Below, piece by piece: positions 1 to 6,849 of a stretch of DNA of 63,676 bases (position 1 is its first letter; the number at the start of each line of letters is the position of its first letter). The position numbers were made by a program, and so were the translations under genes. Origin of the DNA: Pseudomonadota bacterium (GTDB lineage Bacteria; Pseudomonadota; Alphaproteobacteria; Acetobacterales; Acetobacteraceae); contig JAKCCP010000396.1 in assembly GCA_021841985.1 (NCBI GenBank), positions 1 to 63,676 of the forward strand, written 5' to 3'. A model generated the notes under the pieces. It worked only from the letters and a program-made list of their open reading frames with translations. It was not told the DNA's origin and did not search any database.

Positions 1-21
1 CCAGCAGGGTATCTTCGGACA
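1..21 (-). CDS. Start of an unidentified ORF (possibly cas2), cut by the window edge
   Basis: Only seven codons (MSEDTLL) are inside the window, reading off the left edge downstream of cas1. Cas2 usually follows cas1, and some Cas2 proteins start in a similar way, so cas2 is a reasonable guess from context. No Shine-Dalgarno sequence is obvious and about 150 nt separate it from the cas1 stop, unlike the overlapping genes upstream. Identity cannot be settled from this sequence. Confidence 0.25.
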
Positions 22-172
22 TGGCGGGTGTGGCTCGCGTGATTGCTGGAACGGGGTGGTCTCGACACCCAATCCCTAAACACAATCAACGCTTTACGCT
101 ACATCCGCCAGCGAATCCCTGCCATGCCGTGAATAAGATGGGATAGCGGCCTGGCTCGGACATCGGCGCCGA
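22..172. other. Non-coding gap downstream of cas1
   Basis: This 151-nt stretch holds no convincing ORF on either strand and no repeated unit that could be a CRISPR repeat. It may hold the promoter or leader of whatever starts at position 21, but I see no clear -35/-10 pair. Confidence 0.3.
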
Positions 173-1192
173 TCACCCACGAAAGCGGAACGGACGATAA
201 GGCGCGCCGCCACGCAAATCCTCGGCCAGGCGCTCCACCTGGCGGCGGAGAAGATGCGTCGGCGAAATGGCGGCCGCGCCCTCCTCCGGCAAAGGTTTGT
301 CCAGCCATTCCTCCCACAATTGTAGAAACCGCTTCAAATCGTCTTGGCATAGGCGCACGCCACCGGGGTGGTCGGGGTCGGGTTCGAAATTCTCCGGGCG
401 CATCATGGCGAGATTGCAGAGGCGCAGCACAAACAAGTCCACCGCCGGGTGGCGTAGCTCTTCGAGCAGGTCGAGCGAGAGGCTGTCGCGACCCGGGCGA
501 AGGTCATGCAGAAAGCCAATCGCCGGGTCGAGCCCGAGCGCCTCAATCAGCCCGCTGAGGCGAAGGCCAAGCAACACATAGCCGAAAGAGAGAAGCGCGT
601 TCACCGGGTCGGGCGGCGGCCTTCGCGCGCGCCCGGCAAATGGCATGGCGGGCGGGAACACATCACGCAATGCGGCGAAATAGGCGCGCGCCGCCATCCC
701 TTCGGCGCCGAGCAAGGCGGGCGGGTCGGGCGCGGCGGCGATGGCGTCGTGGCAGTCACGCAGCATGGCGATGGTCGCGCCGAGTTCCGCCCGTCCTGGG
801 CGGTTGCTTTGCAGGCGCCGCAAAACGGCAGCGGCATTCGCGACTTTCGCGGCCGCTATCGTCCGGGCCCGCGTAAGCCGCGCGGCTGGGTCGAGGGCAA
901 GGCAATATTGCGCGAGGCGGGGCTCGGGCGAGCGGTTCTGCCGTGGCGTGAGCCGGCCGAGAAACCGCCAGCAACCGTAACGACAGGCGAGCATGATGGC
1001 ATGAGCGAGGCAGAGATGCAGCGCCTCGGTGGTCGCGTGCACCCGACCGAGCAAGACCGCCGCGTGCAAGTGATGGCCGAGAATGCGCGCCATCACGTTA
1101 CGCACCCCGCGTTCGGGCGCGGCCGTGACCACCCAGCTTTCGCCATCGCGGCGCAGCACCGCGCCCGGCTCACAAATGTAGAGTACGGTCAT
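173..1192 (-). CDS. cas1: CRISPR adaptation endonuclease Cas1
   Basis: Cas1 is the metal-dependent integrase that, with Cas2, inserts new spacers into a CRISPR array. The 339-aa length is normal. The N-terminus (LYICEPGAVLRRDGE) matches the beta-sheet domain of Cas1. The catalytic glutamate is E164 in GAEGMAARAYF, the histidine is H229 in GFLHDL, and the third acidic site lies in DLLEELR (D241-E245), so the active site looks intact. Its ATG overlaps the stop of the CARF-HEPN gene by 4 nt, making it the last clear gene of the cmr operon. Cas1 linked to a type III-B module suggests the locus can acquire spacers itself, although neither an array nor a full cas2 lies in this window. Confidence 0.9.
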   Translation of the reverse strand: MTVLYICEPGAVLRRDGESWVVTAAPERGVRNVMARILGHHLHAAVLLGRVHATTEALHLCLAHAIMLACRYGCWRFLGRLTPRQNRSPEPRLAQYCLALDPAARLTRARTIAAAKVANAAAVLRRLQSNRPGRAELGATIAMLRDCHDAIAAAPDPPALLGAEGMAARAYFAALRDVFPPAMPFAGRARRPPPDPVNALLSFGYVLLGLRLSGLIEALGLDPAIGFLHDLRPGRDSLSLDLLEELRHPAVDLFVLRLCNLAMMRPENFEPDPDHPGGVRLCQDDLKRFLQLWEEWLDKPLPEEGAAAISPTHLLRRQVERLAEDLRGGAPYRPFRFRG

Positions 1193-2499
1193 GCCGGCGC
1201 GGGGGAAAAATCGAGCCAGCGCGGCGAGGTAAGATAGGCTTTCGCCGTCTCTGAGCCGGCGAGGTCACGGAACAAGCGCTCCAGCCCGGCGAGCGCTTTT
1301 TCCAACTCATCGCCGGCGCTGGTGCTGACGGCATCGAACCCGTGAGCGAGGATGCTGTCATTACGACTGACAATGCGCTTGCCCTCTTTTGCGGCAAAGG
1401 CGAGCAACTGCTCGCCGAAGTTATCGCGGCATTGCGTTTTGAGAAAACGCGCCACCTGTTCGCGGCCGAGGAGATAGGCGGAGTCGCGCTTTTGCGGCCT
1501 GTTCTCATTCTCTTTGAGCGTGGCAAGAAAGTTTTTCACGCGCGCATCCTCAGGCGGCATTTTTCCCGACTCATAGCCGAGCGCAAATAGGCGGCTTTGG
1601 CCGAGCAATTCGAGGACGCGATAGGCGCGGATGAGGCCATCCTCGTATTGGCCTTGAGCGATGCGGCGGCGGGCATTGGCCAGCAAATCGGCAATCAGCC
1701 GCCCTGTGCGCTCGGCCATGGCTTTTTTGTCTTCCACTTTCGCGGGTTCGGCGAGAAGGGCAACCCAGTTCCGTACGTCATGCGGGGGGAAAAAGGCGCG
1801 CCAATCCTGCGGCAGGGCGCTGGCGTCGCATTTCGGCAAGGCGGCATCGGCGGCTTTGTAATCCAGCCGGTCCCAGGCGAGGCAGAACGCGGCAAGCGCA
1901 CGTACGGCGGCGGCGCGGGCGAGGATGTCGCGGCTGACACCGGGCAGGGCTTCGGGGGCCAGGAGTTTTTCCACGGCGGCGAAACTGCCGCTCTGAAACA
2001 GCGCGCGGGCTTCATCGAGGCGGCGGGCGAACAGCGCCTCCTCGGGGGCAAAGCCGCGGATTTTTTCCGAGCCGGGGGTGACCGTGCCGCGGTCATCGCG
2101 GTCGCCTTCGATATAGCGCGTCATGGCCACCCCATGGCGCACCGCGGCGAGCATCAGCGCGGCGCTCATCGCTTTGGTGCCGCGCGTGAAATCGGCGGTG
2201 AGCGCGGCGGGGGCAAAGCCGCGCGAGCGGAGCGCGGCGATGACGCCATCGAAATGGCGGTAACAGGAATCGATAGCGTTTTCGTCCCAAGGCTGCGCCA
2301 GCGGGTGGATTTCCACCACGCGGCCGGCGAGGCGGGTTTTCAGCTCCTCGGCGTATTTTTTCGTCTCTTGCGAAGGCAGCAGGACGATGAGCGCCCATTT
2401 GCCATCCCGCGCCGATTTGAGCAGCGGCTGGTAGAGCGTCTCCTCAAGCTTGTCTTTGTTGCCGGTGCCGACGGTGAGCAAAAGCGCGGTTTGGGGCAT
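1189..2499 (-). CDS. CARF-HEPN ribonuclease, Cas02710 (TIGR02710) type, Csm6-like
   Basis: Predicted accessory effector of type III immunity: the N-terminal CARF domain binds cyclic oligoadenylate made by Cas10, and the C-terminal HEPN domain then degrades RNA non-specifically. Visible signs are the Rossmann-like N-terminal strand with TVGTG (residues 10-13), the second ligand-site motif TADFTRGTKAMSAAL (101-115), and a C-terminal helical domain with YEDGLIRAYRVLELLGQ (285-301) and the HEPN catalytic motif R379-x6-H386 within SRNDSILAHGF. Length is 436 aa. It lies 7 nt after the cmr6-cmr1 fusion and overlaps cas1 by 4 nt. Domain assignment is from motifs; the ring size of its activator cannot be told from sequence. 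Confidence 0.85.
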   Translation of the reverse strand: MPQTALLLTVGTGNKDKLEETLYQPLLKSARDGKWALIVLLPSQETKKYAEELKTRLAGRVVEIHPLAQPWDENAIDSCYRHFDGVIAALRSRGFAPAALTADFTRGTKAMSAALMLAAVRHGVAMTRYIEGDRDDRGTVTPGSEKIRGFAPEEALFARRLDEARALFQSGSFAAVEKLLAPEALPGVSRDILARAAAVRALAAFCLAWDRLDYKAADAALPKCDASALPQDWRAFFPPHDVRNWVALLAEPAKVEDKKAMAERTGRLIADLLANARRRIAQGQYEDGLIRAYRVLELLGQSRLFALGYESGKMPPEDARVKNFLATLKENENRPQKRDSAYLLGREQVARFLKTQCRDNFGEQLLAFAAKEGKRIVSRNDSILAHGFDAVSTSAGDELEKALAGLERLFRDLAGSETAKAYLTSPRWLDFSPAPA

Positions 2500-2506
2500 G
2501 ACGGGC

Positions 2507-4519
2507 CTATTTCGGAAGGGGGTTCAGGCTGGAGGCGAGGATTTTATCGGTGTCACCGTCCTCGTATCGGATGGTAACTTTGTCAGGCGGGTTTTTTTCG
2601 ATGACCTCGACCGTTTCGTTGTTGTAAAGCCAGACACTACCCTCATTGGGAAGAAGCGCGCTGCCCGGTTTTGCCGGTTTTGCTGGCGGCGTGCCCGGGG
2701 CGACTGTGGGCGCCTTGGTGTCGGGTTGGGCTGGTGTTACGCGCGCGGCCAGCCGGCTGAGAATTTCCTTACTCTTTTCCAAATTCGGCAGGTTCGCGGC
2801 GGGGAAAGCGGTGAGGCGGAGAACGAAGCCCTTGCCAAGCCGCGCGATGTGGAAATGCGCGGGCGAGGCGTGGCGATCGCCCTTTGGCCCCTGGAGCGCC
2901 GTGCCTTGTTTGCCGCCGATGATGCGCGGCAGGCCGAGCGCCCGGCGCTCCTCTTTCGGGGCAAAGCTCTTGGCGAAGGCCTGAAGCAGGGTGCCCGCAT
3001 GGTCGAGCGCACGCCAGGGGTCGGTCTCCTGCGGCAAGGGATGTTCGGCAAAAATTGCGTTCTCGATAGCCATCGCGTCGGAGACGGTGCCGGGTTTGGC
3101 TTGGGCGGCTTTTCGAAACTTGGCCGCCGCTTCCTTACAGGCCGCGAGGTCGGGCAGGCCCGTCCAACTGATATCGGCGAACGAGCCCCAACCTTTGCGC
3201 GACTTCGAGCCCACGCCGCCATATCGGCAAAGCAGCCAAAGCGCCGCGAGCGCCTGGGTGAGGATGTCTTCAGCGGCAATTCCCTCCGCGGCGCGGGCGG
3301 AGACTTGCAACTGCCAGCGGGTTTTCTCGGGGAGATAGTGCCTTTGTTTGCGTTGCCGCGTTTTCGAATCCGTCTCATCCATCCCATAGGCGCCGTAATG
3401 CAGACCCATGATGGTTTTGCCACCGGGGGCGGAAATATGATGCTTTCCGGCGTCACTCTTCTTGTCGAACGGCTGTGGCGGGGTTTGTGTCTTGCGCGCG
3501 AGATGAACTGCAACTGCGCTGCCGCGGCCTTCCTTGCCGCCGAAACCGGACAGCCCGCCCCAAACCAGTTTTTCCAGCCGCCGCAGTTCTGCGAGCGGCA
3601 CGTGGGCTGCATGCAGCGTGCGCCACCACCAGCGGAGCTGGCCACGCAGCGTGCCCGGGGTCAGGTCACAATCGTCTTTTTTCTGCTCTGCTCCAGCAAG
3701 GAAAGCCGGGGTGACGAGGTCGAGCGTCGTTTGAAACTGCGCGAGTTCTGCCGGTGCAGGCGGCGGGTTCGCGACGATGAACCGCCCATAGCCCGCCGCG
3801 GTTTTTGCGCCGGCGCCGGCATGGCAAAGCGCCGCTTTCAGCCACGCGGCGGCTTTTGCCACCGCCGCTTCATCGCCACCGCGCGCGGAGCTGAGAGCAA
3901 ACCGGAAGCACGCACCTGGCGCGACCGCCAGGAAGGTGACCGGATTGGGTTCTTCCCAATCCCCGGGTGCTGCGTTGCTTTCGCCGGCGTAGTATTTGCG
4001 ATGATGGTTGGTCGTGATTTCGAGCCGCAACGCCGGCCAGGCGGTGGGCAAGGCGTCGTGAAACACGACCGCGCCCGCCGCCCCCGTCTCGCCCGCTTGG
4101 TGGCCGAAAATACGTTCGATGTCGGCTTCATCCGCCTTCGCCATCTGCTCGGCCCAGGCGCGGGTCAGGCCTTTGAGGCCGCTTCCCGGCAGATAGACGA
4201 AGCCGTAGACGGGGTGAAAGGCGAGCCCGGCATTTTCGAGCGCGTTCGCCCGCGAAAGATGGAGGGTGAGCGGGCCGTCGGTTTTGAGGTCAAACGTGTT
4301 CGCCTTGGCCAGGGCGCCGCTTTGGCGCGCAAGGGCATGCGCCAGCATGTCTTCCGCCCGCCCAGCGCGCAGGATTTTTTCCAGCGCTTCTTTTTGCCCG
4401 CCTTTGCTGTTTTCGTCCGGCGGCGCGGTGTATTTGTCGAGCAGCAAAGACGGGTGCCAGTCTCTTTGCAGTTTGGCAAAGAGCGATGCGGTATCTTTGG
4501 GAAGGGCGAGACCGGTCAT
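2507..4519 (-). CDS. cmr6-cmr1: Cmr6-Cmr1 fusion protein (two RAMP subunits of the type III-B effector in one chain)
   Basis: Both halves are Cas7-fold subunits that cap the crRNA 3' side of the Cmr complex. Residues about 60-250 look like Cmr6: YLPGSGLKGLTRAW (109-122), IFGHQAGETGAAGAVVFHDA, LEITTNHHRKYY, PNPVTFLAV and the glycine loop GAGAKTAAGYGRF (235-247). Residues about 262-455 look like Cmr1: TTLDLVTPAFLAGAEQ (264-279), LTPGTLRGQLRWWWR (287-300), RRLEKLVWGGLSG and GVGSKSRKGWGSF (435-447). A proline/alanine linker (about 595-625) leads to a C-terminal 44-residue beta-rich tail (SVWLYNNETVEVIEK...IRYEDGDTDKI) resembling an SH3/Tudor-like barrel. There is no stop or frameshift between halves. 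It overlaps cmr5 by 4 nt. No separate cmr1 or cmr6 exists in the locus, so the fusion is the only source of both. Confidence 0.85.
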   Translation of the reverse strand: MTGLALPKDTASLFAKLQRDWHPSLLLDKYTAPPDENSKGGQKEALEKILRAGRAEDMLAHALARQSGALAKANTFDLKTDGPLTLHLSRANALENAGLAFHPVYGFVYLPGSGLKGLTRAWAEQMAKADEADIERIFGHQAGETGAAGAVVFHDALPTAWPALRLEITTNHHRKYYAGESNAAPGDWEEPNPVTFLAVAPGACFRFALSSARGGDEAAVAKAAAWLKAALCHAGAGAKTAAGYGRFIVANPPPAPAELAQFQTTLDLVTPAFLAGAEQKKDDCDLTPGTLRGQLRWWWRTLHAAHVPLAELRRLEKLVWGGLSGFGGKEGRGSAVAVHLARKTQTPPQPFDKKSDAGKHHISAPGGKTIMGLHYGAYGMDETDSKTRQRKQRHYLPEKTRWQLQVSARAAEGIAAEDILTQALAALWLLCRYGGVGSKSRKGWGSFADISWTGLPDLAACKEAAAKFRKAAQAKPGTVSDAMAIENAIFAEHPLPQETDPWRALDHAGTLLQAFAKSFAPKEERRALGLPRIIGGKQGTALQGPKGDRHASPAHFHIARLGKGFVLRLTAFPAANLPNLEKSKEILSRLAARVTPAQPDTKAPTVAPGTPPAKPAKPGSALLPNEGSVWLYNNETVEVIEKNPPDKVTIRYEDGDTDKILASSLNPLPK

Positions 4520-4896
4520 TCTGCCTCCCCTCCGTCATTTTTCTCGAATTCCTTGCGAAACTCCGCCTCGGCAAAGCGGTTGAACCATTGCAGCCAGGCG
4601 AGCGCTTCGGCCGTTTGGCGGCGCAGGCTGTCGGCGGTGCCCTCGCGAACCGCCGCGACCAAATCCTCGTCACCACCGGCGAGCACCCAGCGCGACAGCA
4701 GGGGCGCCAAGTCTTCGGTCCGCTCTTTGGCTTTGACAAATTGTACCGCATGGCCGAGGCCGGCGGTGTGGATGCGGATGGGCAGTTTTTTCGCGGCCCG
4801 GACGATGTCCGCCCGGTTCTGGTGTTTTTGGATTGTCTTGATGGCTTCCCAGGCGTCGGCGGCGCGGCGCTGGTCGCGTGTTTTCTCCGCGCTCAT
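4516..4896 (-). CDS. cmr5: Type III-B small subunit Cmr5
   Basis: Cmr5 is the all-helical small subunit that stacks along the crRNA-target duplex in the Cmr complex. The 126-aa, helix-rich sequence begins MSAEKTRDQRRAADAWEAI, the usual Cmr5 N-terminus, and has the GLGHAVQFVKAK and LSRWVLAG motifs typical of the family. It overlaps cmr4 upstream and the cmr6-cmr1 fusion downstream by 4 nt each, so translation is probably coupled. Confidence 0.88.
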   Translation of the reverse strand: MSAEKTRDQRRAADAWEAIKTIQKHQNRADIVRAAKKLPIRIHTAGLGHAVQFVKAKERTEDLAPLLSRWVLAGGDEDLVAAVREGTADSLRRQTAEALAWLQWFNRFAEAEFRKEFEKNDGGEAE

Positions 4897-5783
4897 TGGT
4901 GCATCTCCGCACGACGCAGCAAGGCCGCAACCAGGCCTTTGCCAATCGTCTCCCCGGCGCCGATTTGCAGGACGGGCGGCATATGCTCGGCAAGCCTCGC
5001 CAAAATCACGCCGCTCTCCATCGCCATCTCTTGCCGCCGGCTCGGCGATGCCAGAATGACGGCATAGAGCAAGGTCTCCGGCGGCAGGAACTCCTCATAA
5101 AACAGAGCCTTATCGCGCACCGTGCGGGTTTTGGCATCGATGCCGACGCGGGCGATGATTTCGGTCGCATGCACGGCGAAATGGGTGAAGTCGGTCTCAT
5201 TGAGCACGACGAGATGCGAGCGCAGCCGCTCTTGCGCCGCCGCGTCCACCCCGGCATGGCGGGAAAGCCATTCGGCCACGGGAGCGGAATCGCCCGCGCG
5301 CGTGAAATCGAATTCTTCAAGCAACGCGGCGTTATCCTCGATGAGGAGCGGGCAGTTTTTGGGTGCGAGCATGTGGCCGGTTGGCGGGTCGGAGACGGAA
5401 AGCCCATCCGCGGTGATGCCCGCGAGCGTAAGGTCGCGCGCATAGCGGTCGAGCACCGCCTTGCACGTGACCCAGGCGAAAACGCCCTTCAGCGAGCGAA
5501 CCGGAAAGGCAAGCAGCCGCGCATCGGTGAAGGTGACCGCGCCCGCATGCGCTGACGCATTTTTAGTCTCAGGACCAAAAATCGCGTGCCATTCCCCGTT
5601 GCCGCCCAGACGAGGGCGCATCGCCTCGCGCAGCACGCCCTTGAGCGAGGGGCCCGGCACCACCGGCCAGTTCGTATGCCGTTCGCGCTGAATGGGAAGG
5701 TCGACGACGCCGAGCGCCGTCCCCGAACCCGGATGGAGAGAGGTGACAGCGTGAAGATAGAGAATGGCAGCAGAATCAGGCAT
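4893..5783 (-). CDS. cmr4: Type III-B backbone RAMP and target-RNA nuclease Cmr4 (Cas7)
   Basis: Cmr4 forms the filament backbone of the Cmr complex and cuts bound target RNA at 6-nt intervals. The start at 5783 is fixed by a good AAGGAG site 9 nt upstream; the reading frame stays open further upstream but that part lies inside cmr3 and is a shadow. The 296-aa protein has the family signature LHPGSGTALGVVDLPIQRE, with D28 as the expected catalytic aspartate, then PGPSLKGVLREAM and IFGPET. The C-terminal glycine loop is IGAGETIGKGLV. It overlaps cmr3 by 8 nt and cmr5 by 4 nt. Confidence 0.92.
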   Translation of the reverse strand: MPDSAAILYLHAVTSLHPGSGTALGVVDLPIQRERHTNWPVVPGPSLKGVLREAMRPRLGGNGEWHAIFGPETKNASAHAGAVTFTDARLLAFPVRSLKGVFAWVTCKAVLDRYARDLTLAGITADGLSVSDPPTGHMLAPKNCPLLIEDNAALLEEFDFTRAGDSAPVAEWLSRHAGVDAAAQERLRSHLVVLNETDFTHFAVHATEIIARVGIDAKTRTVRDKALFYEEFLPPETLLYAVILASPSRRQEMAMESGVILARLAEHMPPVLQIGAGETIGKGLVAALLRRAEMHQ

Positions 5784-6849
5784 AATTCCAAACTCCTTCG
5801 AGCGTGTGTCCGGCACCGGCGGCGGTGTCTTCGCCGTCACGAAAGGCTTCTGCGGAAGCAGTTGAAGTGTCGTTAACGAAATAAACCGCACCCGCTTGGA
5901 CCGCAAAACGCGTTGACTTCGGCCCGCCGCGCGCCATATCCCAGCCTGAGACCGGCATCGGGGCGGGCACAGCGGCGGCGAGCGGCGAGAGCGCCGAGGG
6001 TTTCCAGCCATCGGCAAACACTGCCGGCGTGGTCAGGATAAAGAGCTTCCGGCCTTCCCTCGGCGTTGGGCGCGGCCAAGCGATGGGATTGGGGAGGGCA
6101 CGGAGATGCACCTGGCGTGCTTCACCGCCGAGCCGGATAATGCCTTGCTCGGGGAAAGACATCTTCGCCGGCGCGGCAACTTCCAAAAGCAGTGAGACGT
6201 TTGGCCTCAGTGCCAGGAAGCCGACGGAAAATATCTGCCCCTCGAGGGCGGTGAGATGTTGCGGCGAAATCGCGACCGAGCTGCGCCGGTCTTCGGCATA
6301 AAGCGCGCCAGCGGTGACCAAGGCTTCGGGCGGCGGCACATCGCCGCGGAGAAATTCCGCCATACCGTCAAGTTTGAGATAGCCGGCCACCGCCTCAAGA
6401 CGGTCATTTCCCTTGTACCACAGAGGCTGCAATCCGTGTTCGGAGCGCCAGCCGGGGAGCGGCTTTCGCAACGGGTCGAGGCGGACGAAGTGCGTATCTT
6501 CTGCGTTCTTCTTACGCCTGAGCGTCGCCGGCACTGGCAGCAAGGGGCTCTTGCCGTCGCAGCTGAACCAGGGGCCGCGAAAGCGGAGGCGGCCGATGGC
6601 GGCGATTTTTTCTCCTTGCGCAGCGCAGGCCTCGCCGAAACTGGCGCCGCGCTTGATGTCTCGCGCTAAGGCGGGAAAATCGCAGCCGGCGCGCGCGAGC
6701 AACCAACTGCGCACGGCACCCGCCACCGTCTGCGGCTGCGGGAGACCGGAGCGAACCTGCGCCGCCGCCTCGAAGGGCCGGCCATCACGGAAAAACAGCA
6801 AGTCGAGCGGTGTCAGAGCAAACGCGTGCGTTGTCATGGCGGTGCTCAT
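5776..6849 (-). CDS. cmr3: Type III-B subunit Cmr3 (Cas5)
   Basis: Cmr3 binds the 5' tag of the crRNA and contacts Cas10/Cmr2 at the foot of the complex. The 357-aa protein has the Cmr3 N-terminal motif LTPLDLLFFRDGRPF (about residues 12-26), the SGLPQPQTVAGAVRS segment, DRRSSVAI (the Cmr3 GI/VAID-type region) and RLGGEARQVHL near residue 245, all typical of the family. Start and stop overlap cmr2 (4 nt) and cmr4 (8 nt). A second Met at residue 5 is an alternative start. Confidence 0.9.
   Translation of the reverse strand: MSTAMTTHAFALTPLDLLFFRDGRPFEAAAQVRSGLPQPQTVAGAVRSWLLARAGCDFPALARDIKRGASFGEACAAQGEKIAAIGRLRFRGPWFSCDGKSPLLPVPATLRRKKNAEDTHFVRLDPLRKPLPGWRSEHGLQPLWYKGNDRLEAVAGYLKLDGMAEFLRGDVPPPEALVTAGALYAEDRRSSVAISPQHLTALEGQIFSVGFLALRPNVSLLLEVAAPAKMSFPEQGIIRLGGEARQVHLRALPNPIAWPRPTPREGRKLFILTTPAVFADGWKPSALSPLAAAVPAPMPVSGWDMARGGPKSTRFAVQAGAVYFVNDTSTASAEAFRDGEDTAAGAGHTLEGVWNYA

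Noticed and set aside
2450..5059. 869-aa plus-strand ORF across the cmr genes
   Set aside because: It is antisense to cmr6-cmr1 and cmr5, has low-complexity Arg/Gly-rich content and no family motifs; a GC-rich shadow frame.
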